From the NCBI RefSeq assembly GCF_003268475.1, contig NZ_MCIF01000002.1:1009261-1073260 (forward strand): a stretch of DNA of 64,000 nt, written 5' to 3'. Shown in pieces: positions 18,201 through 24,559 of this stretch; within the stretch, counting starts at the first letter, position 1, and each line of letters starts with the position of its first letter. The DNA comes from Thermogemmatispora tikiterensis. GTDB lineage: Bacteria; Chloroflexota; Ktedonobacteria; Ktedonobacterales; Ktedonobacteraceae. Made by a program: the position numbers and the translations under genes. A model generated the notes under the pieces. The model was not told the DNA's origin and made no database searches. It saw only the letters and a program-made list of their open reading frames with translations.

Positions 18201-19213
18201 AGCAGCGTCTGGAATACCTGTTGCTATTGACTCATCTACGCCATCAACGCCATATCACCATGCGCGATTTGCGCTCCGCCCTGGCCTACCTGATCACCGG
18301 TAATTTGAGCTGCCACGAGGTGCATGCGGCGCGCCAGAGCGAGGATGGCGGGGCGTCTTTGATTGAGCGTTCCTGTTGGCAGAGCGCTTTTGCTCCGGCA
18401 GAGATCGATGATGAGCTGCTGCGCGATCTGCGCGTGCTTGATCCCGCACGTTTTCCTCAGCCTCATCTCGACCGCTTCCTACATTTCCATCAGGGACCAC
18501 AGGATGCGTTGCTGCGCGCCGAGCTGATGGCTGATGCGAAAGATCTGCCGCGTCAGCGTTTCAGGGAGGAGCGCGATTGGCTGGCTGCCTGGAAGCGCCG
18601 CCTGTACTTCTATGGCCCACGCCTGGACGAGGATGGGCAGTCATATCTGCCTACCGTGCGTTGGCTCGATCTGCTGCCCTATCGCTATGCTCTACTGTAT
18701 CTACAATTGTTGCAAGGGGAGCAGGAGCAGCTGGAGGAGACACGCAGCAAGCTAGCGCTGGGGATCTTGCGTTCAGATGGGATCAATGCCGATTTGCCGG
18801 ATGGTCATTTGAGCGTGGTGGTACGCGCTTCGGAGGAACAGCAGCTGATTATGCTGAAGCAGCTTCCACTGGCAGATTTCATTTTGGAGCCAGTCGGAAC
18901 CAGCGATAATGAGGTGGTTGAGACCTTGCCCGAGTTTCTGGTGCTGCGCCATCGCTCGGGAACGCCTCGCCTGGAGATCTCACTTGATCTGTTTGAGCTG
19001 TTGCTGCGCCTGGCGGATGGTCTGCAACCAGAGGCTGCTGAGCTGCAGCCATTGCTAGAGGATCTGCGCCATTTCAAGCATGCACTGCTGCTGATGGAGA
19101 CACGTGATCTGATCTTGATCGAAAATGGCCAGCGTTTCCATCGTTTGACTCAGCGCGATGGTAAGGTGATCAGACAGCCATTGCTTGATCCGCTGGAAGG
19201 AGGGCAATTGTGA
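15215..19213 (+). CDS. NERD nuclease-like / pseudokinase / Ser-Thr kinase / DptF-like NTPase fusion protein
   Basis: A 1332-aa cytoplasmic multidomain protein, probably a defence or restriction component. A NERD domain (about 1-150) has Asp50, Asp63 and Lys65 in FEIDFLAIG and VIDEKSW. A first kinase-like fold (about 215-455) is degenerate, with HRALTPAAL at 319 replacing HRDxKPxN and SDF at 342-344 without DFG. A second kinase (about 485-735) looks active: Lys513, HRDIKPAN from His600, DFG at 621-623. The C-terminal NTPase has Walker A GNPGDGKT (Lys818), the segment VAINDGRLADYF and Cys972/975/981 (CRNCCAEAIC), recalling DptF. NERD plus kinase recalls PglW of BREX and Mad6 of MADS. GTG start with AAGGAGG. 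Its stop overlaps the next start (GTGA). Confidence 0.8.
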   Translation: MAELISTTIAFASDGEQQAAMVLRQGLPDSWLLICNKVFPAKNGRSFEIDFLAIGNRCIFVIDEKSWQGSLRGNEEFWTRADGSSERSPLAKVDYVAKIVASSVKERFAALKGGEHFVHGIVLLSSPTVQPMIHDARASRGLFRLDEVCERLQERDEQEGNPLVGQLHAALKSWLTGLPTRPPIPRHIGDTLQIEEAEQVRPKLYRCHAVGKISGANRPRIVMLYELDHDPLEQQEAKEFYTRTYKALEKLQSTGLVSQAETPFPWADRFMVVPIVPPEGRTLSALPLPETREEFLQELQIAAKAFRGLAQIHAQGVLHRALTPAALIVQFTKGQSPRVLFSDFYAARVGGMSIAAKLDKTAVDDPYAAEDVLIGYEFATSQTDTFSLALVMLERLSGTPIASLRPTVNEKPHLPDSPRWTVFLAPEQSAALTELFRSVLVPSQEEQSPSAAEVARCLEEIARQVQQKQVSDLPQTLLNGTFVVQRLLGQGSMARTYLASYQEFPGLGPLVLKQFLQPAAVYDHAIQEYKALENIKSKYFPTIRQIYRPEEDAHIAMEYIPGPTLQQLEEEFPWSLERWWPFAQDLLRALEVLEDRGILHRDIKPANIILHEVDHHPVLIDFGFAIRQGEERSLAGTPLYLPPEALTAASPPPDSDRYAAAVVLFKALIGQLPFAYDESGRRILRAVEDLPISDEQVRRLAAVLLRALDPDPARRPVSARQFLEELEQARLAAMVAAGETTPALESGQEREKRVNPWVEQVRGLYRHSASGNADNRGLDSDFTRRTYVPTALDRELLPLVLEQRPFALFLSGNPGDGKTAFLEQVRQKLIEQGASSIEERSDQSGWELIYNGHVFRSCYDASEAHRGLSADEQLTQKLAGLEGSERPQAALTVLVAINDGRLADYFERYGERFAWLKTQLQQARRSQSLREQDVWLVDLKRRAFVSLPGEQERSLFRRVLNSLLAKEHWAVCRNCCAEAICPIYQNAQMLRRNRTQQRLEYLLLLTHLRHQRHITMRDLRSALAYLITGNLSCHEVHAARQSEDGGASLIERSCWQSAFAPAEIDDELLRDLRVLDPARFPQPHLDRFLHFHQGPQDALLRAELMADAKDLPRQRFREERDWLAAWKRRLYFYGPRLDEDGQSYLPTVRWLDLLPYRYALLYLQLLQGEQEQLEETRSKLALGILRSDGINADLPDGHLSVVVRASEEQQLIMLKQLPLADFILEPVGTSDNEVVETLPEFLVLRHRSGTPRLEISLDLFELLLRLADGLQPEAAELQPLLEDLRHFKHALLLMETRDLILIENGQRFHRLTQRDGKVIRQPLLDPLEGGQL

Positions 19214-20913
19214 AGGTCAAGTTGCCGAAGGAGCTGCGCGGGGTGCGCTTTCCCCAGGTCCTGCCCATTGAGATGAACGATTTCGATATCGATCTGCTTC
19301 TGCCCCTCCTCTTCTTCAGCATCCTGGCAGAAGGCCGGGGACGCGCCCGTATTCCCAATGATCCCCGGGCAATCGACGTCTATATCAATAAGCTGAGCCA
19401 GCACCCGGCTGTGGAGGGTTTCTCTGGTCTTCAGGAGCGACGTTTGCTGGAGCGCCTGGTACGCACAGCCTTAATAACAACTGGCCAAATTGGCCGCAAG
19501 CATGAAGATGAGCAGATCACTTCCATTGTGACCTACAGTCTGCTCTCACACAAGCCCGGCTTCCCCAAGGAAGCGAGTCGCCTGCGCAGCGCTGACCTCT
19601 TTCTCTACCAGGCCCTACGCAGTTACATGGGAAGCGATCAGAAGCTGCGCGAGTTCTTCAAGGCGGTTTTCGGTCGTGGCGTTAAACTCGGTAAGGCCGG
19701 CGAGTTAGGTGGGGAATACGATGGGGTCACTGAGGTGGACACGCTCACTCGCCTCTCGCTGGCCTTTCTCGACGGTTTTGAGAGCGTACGACCAGGCTTG
19801 AGCCGAGAGAAATATATACATCTGGGAGCCTGTCCTGGACTCGCACGAGAACTAGCGGCGGACCTTGCGCAATATATGTTGGCCTATCATAAGGCCATGC
19901 CAACGCCGGCCTTTATTCACTATCTCCTGATCCTGTTAAACTTTGAGCTGTTCACGTATACTTTGAAGGTCGTCTACGCGGTAAATACCCTGGTCGAGCA
20001 GCCAGAAAGTTTACCTCCGGCGATGCGCGAGCCAGTGGAGCCTTCCCCTCCAGCGCTCTACGTGGATTTCACTGGCCAACGCGGCCCCAGTCAAGAGATG
20101 GCTCACGCTTGCGTGCGCCGCGATATCGAAGTCTACCAGAGCTTTCTGTCGGCTAATCTGCTCCTGCGCCAGCTGCACCGCTATGCCGAGCAGCTCCAAA
20201 GGAATCCTCGCCGCCGGGCGACTATAGAGCGCTTGCTTGGCGACCAGCCTGCCGGCCCGCTCTACCTGCAAGGGCTGCTGGCGTTGCGAGAGCAGGGTGG
20301 TATACAGAACGATATTGAGGCTCAGGCCCGTCACGATATCGACGATATCTATGAGGCGAATGGCGATCCAGAGGACCCGGAAAATCCGCTGGCCACCAGA
20401 CCTCTGGATGAGTTGCTCGAGAGCGCCGAGAGCGATCTAGAGGGCCTGGTAACCTTGCTGAAGGAGGGCCAGCGCGATGCTACCCAGAATTTTGTGCGCT
20501 GGTACTGGAGCACAGGAGGGTTAACACGCGCTGAAGGCCTGCTCAGAGGGCAGCTCAAGTATCGCTCATCCTGGTACTACGCACCGACCAACGATCTGCT
20601 AGCGGTCCTGGTACAGCTGGCCGCCGCCCGCCTGAGCGGCAGTGGAAATGGAGACACGAGCGATCAAGGACTCATGCCTATCCGCCTGCAGGATTTCCTG
20701 CGCTTTCTCGAGAAGCGCTTCGGCCTGCTGGTTGATCATCCGCCCGCTCCCTTTGTGGGCGCCGAGTACATTGCTGCAGCGCAGGAAAATCTGCGGGCCA
20801 TGCTGCGCCGCCTGCGTCAAATGGGCATCTTCCGCGACCTCTCTGACGACTTTACGGTCCAACGTCTGCATCCACCGTATGCCACGCCATCCGCGCTAGC
20901 CAGCCACTACTAA
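19210..20913 (+). CDS. Unrecognised 567-aa protein of the defence-like operon (DptG/Mad7 position)
   Basis: No catalytic motif, signal peptide or membrane helix is evident. The sequence is rich in Leu, Arg and Glu and appears largely alpha-helical. It starts at GTG 19210, overlapping the kinase stop codon by 4 nt, so translation is probably coupled and the product is probably needed in fixed ratio with its partner. It is followed 26 nt later by the HerA-type gene. In Dnd (dptF-dptG-dptH) and, as I recall, MADS (mad6-mad7-mad8) a mid-sized protein without obvious motifs sits between the NTPase or kinase and the large ATPase; that parallel is the only clue to its role. Confidence 0.75.
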   Translation: MKVKLPKELRGVRFPQVLPIEMNDFDIDLLLPLLFFSILAEGRGRARIPNDPRAIDVYINKLSQHPAVEGFSGLQERRLLERLVRTALITTGQIGRKHEDEQITSIVTYSLLSHKPGFPKEASRLRSADLFLYQALRSYMGSDQKLREFFKAVFGRGVKLGKAGELGGEYDGVTEVDTLTRLSLAFLDGFESVRPGLSREKYIHLGACPGLARELAADLAQYMLAYHKAMPTPAFIHYLLILLNFELFTYTLKVVYAVNTLVEQPESLPPAMREPVEPSPPALYVDFTGQRGPSQEMAHACVRRDIEVYQSFLSANLLLRQLHRYAEQLQRNPRRRATIERLLGDQPAGPLYLQGLLALREQGGIQNDIEAQARHDIDDIYEANGDPEDPENPLATRPLDELLESAESDLEGLVTLLKEGQRDATQNFVRWYWSTGGLTRAEGLLRGQLKYRSSWYYAPTNDLLAVLVQLAAARLSGSGNGDTSDQGLMPIRLQDFLRFLEKRFGLLVDHPPAPFVGAEYIAAAQENLRAMLRRLRQMGIFRDLSDDFTVQRLHPPYATPSALASHY

Positions 20914-20939
20914 GCGTTGAGTCTGGAAAGGGTCTACCG

Positions 20940-21833
20940 ATGATCATCTCTTCTCCACAGAGCGAGCTGAAGATCGAGCTACTTGCTCAGGCGCTGCTGA
21001 AAGAAATCAGGGGGACAGGCACCGGCCACTGTGCGCGCATCGATTTTTTGGAGCTGGACGATGCCAGGCCTCTTTGTCAGCGCTTGCGTGAAAGCAAGTC
21101 TGCAGAGAGGGGAGCTTTGTTTCACATTCTAACCACGGAGCGAGAGCACGCTCCCGATGATCCGCTTTTTATCACTCCCGATCGCGCCATCGAGCTGCGC
21201 AACCGCAAGAGCGGGCGTTTCTGCCTTTTTATTCCCGCTGGCAGCGTGGACGCCGCTGTCAGCTCGCTGGCCAATGCCTTTGCCCCTATCGATGGGCGTC
21301 AGCTCTATGAGACAGCTCTGCGCGAGCTACAGCACCGCCTTCAAGAGCGCTCTCCCGAGGCCGCGGCCCAGGTTCAGACAGTCTTTAGCCACCTGCGGCG
21401 CTGGCCCGGCTTGAGCCATGAGCGGCGCCTGGACTTCGTGGTCGCCGTCTACGCCCAGGTGCTGGATGGCACAGCAAATCAGATCGGCCTGGAACTCTGG
21501 CGCGTCGGCCTCATCTGCGACGCTCGTCCCAATTTTACCGATTTTCTGGAGCGCAATCGACGCCTGACGACGCTCCTGGCGCGTCCTAAGAAGTTCGATG
21601 CCACCCTGGTCGAGCGCGTGCAGGAACTGAAAGTTGAGAGCACAACCGCTACAAGGCTACTGCGCTTCTTGAAGAGCAAAGCCCTCAGCGATGTCCAAAG
21701 CTGGTCTCGTGCACTGGTGGAGGAGGACCTGACGCTTGATCGCTGGGAATTCATCCATTTGTGTGCCGCCGGGGACCCCTGGATGAATCCAGGGGAGAAA
21801 GGCGGCTCCCTCCTCCTGACAGAGTCCCTCTAG
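20940..21833 (+). CDS. N-terminal part of a HerA/DptH-like ATPase gene, cut by a transposable element
   Basis: The open frame encodes 297 aa, but only residues 1-267 (to position 21740) appear native. From 21741 the sequence belongs to the left end of an inserted element, so the last 30 residues are transposon-encoded. Joining codon 267 (ending in the TTGAT at 21736-21740) to 24560 restores one frame of 1714 codons (plus stop) reaching 28903. The N-terminal part (residues 1-130, with FHILTTEREHAPDDPLFITPDRAIELRNR) has no recognised motif. It starts at ATG 20940 with GGAAAGGG upstream, 26 nt after the preceding gene. Alone it lacks the ATPase and nuclease-like regions and is probably not functional. 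Confidence 0.7.
   Translation: MIISSPQSELKIELLAQALLKEIRGTGTGHCARIDFLELDDARPLCQRLRESKSAERGALFHILTTEREHAPDDPLFITPDRAIELRNRKSGRFCLFIPAGSVDAAVSSLANAFAPIDGRQLYETALRELQHRLQERSPEAAAQVQTVFSHLRRWPGLSHERRLDFVVAVYAQVLDGTANQIGLELWRVGLICDARPNFTDFLERNRRLTTLLARPKKFDATLVERVQELKVESTTATRLLRFLKSKALSDVQSWSRALVEEDLTLDRWEFIHLCAAGDPWMNPGEKGGSLLLTESL
21776..21795. repeat. Left-end hairpin of the IS605-type element
   Basis: CCCCTGGA and TCCAGGGG form a perfect 8-bp stem with a TGAA loop, 36 nt inside the inferred left end. Its CCCCT/AGGGG base matches the right-end hairpin, as expected for ends recognised as single-stranded hairpins. Confidence 0.65.
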
Positions 21834-21959
21834 AACGGTGACCGGACGCTCCAACTCCAGCGTGGGTGGTCAGGCCGATCACTGCGTTGGCGTCGCTGGT
21901 TGGGCTCTTTCGTACAGCTAGTCTGTTAGTCCATGAGGAGAGCGCTGTGGATTCTCTTT

Positions 21960-21977
21960 CATTCTTGTACAAGAATG
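21960..21977. promoter_or_regulatory. 18-bp perfect palindrome upstream of the HTH gene
   Basis: CATTCTTGTACAAGAATG is a perfect palindrome, 22 nt before the -35 box of the promoter at 22000. It is a likely operator, possibly for the HTH protein encoded just downstream. Confidence 0.6.
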
Positions 21978-21999
21978 GCCATCTTCGCTGACAGATGTC

Positions 22000-22028
22000 T
22001 TGACATGGAAGTGTTTGTATGCTATAGT
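22000..22028 (+). promoter_or_regulatory. Strong sigma-70 promoter of the element's HTH gene
   Basis: A consensus TTGACA (22000-22005), a 17-nt spacer and TATAGT (22023-22028) lie about 60 nt upstream of ATG 22087. This is among the best-matched promoters in the window. Confidence 0.75.
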
Positions 22029-22086
22029 TGTCCTAAGTGAGGAGAAGAGAAGCTGCTGGTAGGGAGGAGATTGCCGGAGGTACTCT

Positions 22087-22308
22087 ATGGCTACTGTTGA
22101 GCGTCTGCTCGAAGAATTGGGTTTGACCGCTGGGGATATAGTTCGAAGCACAGGAATTTCCTACGAAGCTTTTGCCAGGTTGGTGGGAGGTCAACGTGTT
22201 AAGCGTAAAACTGCCGTTAGAGTTCTCGGAGCTATTAACCGGGAGAGAAGGCGTCAGGGCATGGAGCCTCTGTCTTTGTCAGACCTTGAAAACATTCAAG
22301 TTGTGTAA
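22087..22308 (+). CDS. Small HTH DNA-binding protein (element-borne)
   Basis: A 73-aa protein with an HTH-like centre, LTAGDIVRSTGISYEAFARL, then a basic stretch (GGQRVKRKTAVRVLGAINRERRR). The layout fits a Cro/C1-type fold. It starts at ATG 22087 with GGAGG upstream, has its own strong promoter and palindromic operator, and is followed by a hairpin terminator. It probably regulates itself and perhaps the cargo or tnpB. Codon use and lower GC than the surrounding operon suggest acquisition. Family assignment is by pattern only. Confidence 0.65.
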   Translation: MATVERLLEELGLTAGDIVRSTGISYEAFARLVGGQRVKRKTAVRVLGAINRERRRQGMEPLSLSDLENIQVV

Positions 22309-22321
22309 GCGTACGAAAAGT

Positions 22322-22349
22322 GATGCCTAGAGCTGGCACTCTAGGCATC
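22322..22349 (+). terminator. Terminator-like hairpin after the HTH gene
   Basis: Perfect 11-bp arms, GATGCCTAGAG and CTCTAGGCATC, with a 6-nt loop lie 13 nt after the HTH stop codon. There is no T tract, so the efficiency is uncertain. Confidence 0.55.
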
Positions 22350-22369
22350 GAGCTCGCTGGTCGCGATCG

Positions 22370-22408
22370 TTGTGGCTGACTCGGAGTTGGAACCATGGTC
22401 AGCCACAA
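22370..22408. repeat. Second inverted repeat in the HTH-cargo gap
   Basis: TTGTGGCTGAC (22370-22380) and GTCAGCCACAA (22398-22408) are perfect 11-bp arms. It lies 20 nt after the previous hairpin, in the 330-nt non-coding gap 22309-22638. It could be a second terminator stem or a structured leader of the cargo gene. Confidence 0.5.
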
Positions 22409-22638
22409 TATACTCAGACAGCGAGGTCTGGATGTAGTATGCCACGTCTGACCCCGGCTGTCAAGCGCGATCAGCAGTCTACGATGGTGCACTGTTGGTC
22501 GCTTGCTGGCTGCCGGGGTCGTGTTGTCTTGTCAAGACCCCGCGTCTCCCAGCAGGCCAGGTGTTCCCGCGTTCTGTGTGTTGTGTCTGCCTGTCTGTCT
22601 TGTGAACGACTGGCAAACAAGCAAGGAGGAAGACCATC

Positions 22639-23232
22639 ATGGCCGAGCTGTTTTGTCCTACGGGGTCCCCTGATCCCCAACAGTCTCTAGAGACCGTCCT
22701 GTTCGCCGACCGCGCGGGGTTCCCACCTGCGCCGTCTGGTGAGCGTGCTGCTGTCACTGCCTCGCCCGCTCAGACCGTCCCCGTGCCGTCGCCTCGCTGC
22801 GCGATGCTCGTCACGGTGGCGAAGGGAAAACCCCCGGAGCTGGTTCACGTCCCCTACATCGAGGTCAGCGATCCCGAGTTCGTGAGGGGGTACTACTACG
22901 GGACTCTGCACTACTTCATCGATGGCTATCGGGAAGATGACTCCCACCGTGTCTTGACGGATCAGGCCCTCATCGAGGAATTCCTGCAAATTTTCTCCGA
23001 AGGCGAAGCCTATGAGGAGCCGCCCGATGGGAGCAGTTGGCAGGAGTGGGCTGCCTGGACCGCCGGGTTCATGGCCGGGCTGATCTCGGCCCGCCTGCCC
23101 TCGTCGCTGCCGCTCTACGGCAACTGTGAAGCGTGTCATCAGCCCGTGCGGGCCTGTGGGCATTGCCCCCGCTGCGACGATCCCTGCACCTGTCTGCCTC
23201 CTCTGACCAGCGATCCAGCAGTCGCCCACTAG
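22639..23232 (+). CDS. Element-borne cargo protein with cysteine-rich C-terminus, function unknown
   Basis: A 197-aa protein without a recognised family. The N-terminal 60 residues are Pro/Ala-rich and probably disordered. A middle region (ELVHVPYIEVSDPEFVRGYYYGTLHYFIDGY) has an acidic, aromatic character. The C-terminus, CEACHQPVRACGHCPRCDDPC, has four closely spaced Cys-x-x-Cys-like pairs and could bind zinc. It starts at ATG 22639 with AAGGAGG 9 nt upstream, the same strong site used for tnpB. It lies between the HTH gene and tnpB within the element. Confidence 0.6.
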   Translation: MAELFCPTGSPDPQQSLETVLFADRAGFPPAPSGERAAVTASPAQTVPVPSPRCAMLVTVAKGKPPELVHVPYIEVSDPEFVRGYYYGTLHYFIDGYREDDSHRVLTDQALIEEFLQIFSEGEAYEEPPDGSSWQEWAAWTAGFMAGLISARLPSSLPLYGNCEACHQPVRACGHCPRCDDPCTCLPPLTSDPAVAH

Positions 23233-23242
23233 GCCAGGCTGC

Positions 23243-23291
23243 TGCTGCCAGGGTCCTTTCTGCCGGCCAGCCCGAGAGGACCCTGGCAGCA
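23243..23291. repeat. 15-bp inverted repeat between cargo gene and tnpB
   Basis: TGCTGCCAGGGTCCT (23243-23257) and AGGACCCTGGCAGCA (23277-23291) are a perfect match with a 19-nt loop. It starts 11 nt after the cargo stop and ends 51 nt before tnpB. It may terminate the cargo transcript or hold tnpB expression low; no T tract follows. Confidence 0.6.
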
Positions 23292-23342
23292 AAGTAACCG
23301 GCGATCAGAAAGGGCATGAACGAACAGCGGAAGGAGGAAGCG

Positions 23343-24542
23343 ATGGCCCAGGTGCAGCGCACGATCCCGCTGCTGCTGCCAGCCGATGAGGACCTGCGTC
23401 AGACCCTGGCGGTCTTCCAGGCGGTCGAGCAGCAACTCTCTGCCCCCTGCTTCAACGGGGGCCAGCCCCTCTCTGCGGTGAGGCTGCACCGGGCCTGCTA
23501 CCAGCAGGTCAAGGGCCAGCTCAACGCCCAGATGACCTGCACGGCCATCCGGCTGGTGGCTGCCGCCTACCAGAGTGCCCAGAGCAACCGCCGTCCCCCA
23601 CAGCGTCCGTTCCAGTTTCGGCGCCGACGGGCGCTGTTTCTGATCGGGCCACGAGGACGCGATGCCTCCCTGCGACCTGATGGCACCCTCTCGCTCTGGA
23701 CCGTGGCCGGACGCAAGCCGCTTCCCTACCAGGTACCAGCGGCGTTTCAGCAGCGGCTGGCCCAGGCCAAGACCATCGACAGTCTCACGGTGCTGGAACG
23801 GGGTGGGCAGCTCATCGGGCGCCTCACGATCACGCTGGAGGTCCCTGATCCCCCAGCGGCATGCCCAGAGACCGAGGCCGTCGTAGGGATTGATCTAAAC
23901 GAGACGAATGCGCTGGTGGCCGTGGATGGAGAGGAGCGGGTGCTCTTTGTGAGTGGAAAAGCAGTGAAGGTGCGCAATCGGCGCACGGCGAAGACGCGGG
24001 CGCGACTGCAACGCAAGCTGGCGGCCCGTAAGGCACAGCACCGGGACACGCGCAGTGTCCGGCGGGTGCTGAAACGGCTTGGTCGCCGGCAACGGCACCG
24101 CACCCAGACGTTTGCCCAGACGGTGGCGAAACGCCTGGGAGAGTGGGCACCCCCACAGGCGGTCCTGGTCTTCGAGCGGCTGCAGCTCCCCCCACCGCAG
24201 CAGGAGCAGATCCGGGGGCGGGCCCTGCGACGCCGGCTCGCGCTGTGGCAGCGGGGACTGATCCGGCGCTGGACCGAACAGCAGGCACAGGAGCGAGGGC
24301 TGCGCGTGGGAGAAGTGAACCCGGCCTACACCAGTCAAACCTGTTCGCGCTGTGGCCAGCGAGGAACCCGTCGCCGGCATCGCTTCACCTGTCCCCACTG
24401 TGGGTTCCAGGAACACGCCGATATCAATGCCGCGCGCAACATTCGAACGCGTGCACGCTCTACTGTCCTACGGGGCAGTGGGCTGTTGTCAACCAGCCCT
24501 GAAGCCCGGGCCGCTGAGGCTGCGGGCAAGCCCCTCGCTTGA
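23343..24542 (+). CDS. tnpB: TnpB RNA-guided nuclease of an IS605-type element
   Basis: A 399-aa protein of the family ancestral to Cas12. The RuvC residues are all present: Asp184 in VVGIDLNETN, Glu278 in VLVFERLQ and Asp360 in HADINAARN. The zinc ribbon CSRCGQRG...CPHC uses Cys334, 337, 350 and 353. It is therefore likely an active RNA-guided DNA endonuclease that cuts donor or empty sites to retain the element. The start is ATG 23343 with GGAAGGAGG 5 nt upstream. No tnpA is adjacent. The stop codon lies inside the right-end hairpin, and the overlapping TTGA provides a possible restart for the truncated HerA-like frame. Confidence 0.9.
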   Translation: MAQVQRTIPLLLPADEDLRQTLAVFQAVEQQLSAPCFNGGQPLSAVRLHRACYQQVKGQLNAQMTCTAIRLVAAAYQSAQSNRRPPQRPFQFRRRRALFLIGPRGRDASLRPDGTLSLWTVAGRKPLPYQVPAAFQQRLAQAKTIDSLTVLERGGQLIGRLTITLEVPDPPAACPETEAVVGIDLNETNALVAVDGEERVLFVSGKAVKVRNRRTAKTRARLQRKLAARKAQHRDTRSVRRVLKRLGRRQRHRTQTFAQTVAKRLGEWAPPQAVLVFERLQLPPPQQEQIRGRALRRRLALWQRGLIRRWTEQQAQERGLRVGEVNPAYTSQTCSRCGQRGTRRRHRFTCPHCGFQEHADINAARNIRTRARSTVLRGSGLLSTSPEARAAEAAGKPLA

Positions 24543-24559
24543 AGCCAGGGGTCGTTGAC
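24420..24559 (+). ncRNA. Predicted right-end (omega) RNA scaffold of TnpB
   Basis: In IS605-type elements the guide RNA comes from the 3' end of tnpB plus the right end, with the guide read from the flanking DNA. Here the tnpB tail, a GC-rich stretch (CCCGGGCCGCTGAGGCTGCGGGC) folding region near 24505-24527 and the terminal CCCCT/AGGGG hairpin lead up to 24559. The guide would begin at 24560. The 5' limit given here is arbitrary, and the call rests on family knowledge plus the hairpin. Confidence 0.45.

Larger units (their letters stand above)
21741..24559 (+). mobile_element. IS200/IS605-type element with tnpB and cargo, inserted in the HerA-like gene
   Basis: The left boundary is placed after TTGAT (21736-21740) and the right boundary after TTGAC (24555-24559). 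Both ends carry subterminal hairpins with CCCCT/AGGGG stems, at 21776-21795 and 24531-24551. No target duplication is expected for this family. The 2819-bp segment carries an HTH gene, a cysteine-rich cargo gene and tnpB, but no tnpA, so movement would need a transposase supplied elsewhere. The main support is that deleting exactly this interval rejoins the host gene in frame. The ends are inferred, not verified against another copy. Confidence 0.7.

Noticed and set aside
22653..24477. 12-mer TGTCCTACGGGG found twice inside the tnpB element
   Set aside because: Short, inside unrelated contexts (cargo gene start and tnpB 3' end), and not at the element's ends; probably chance.
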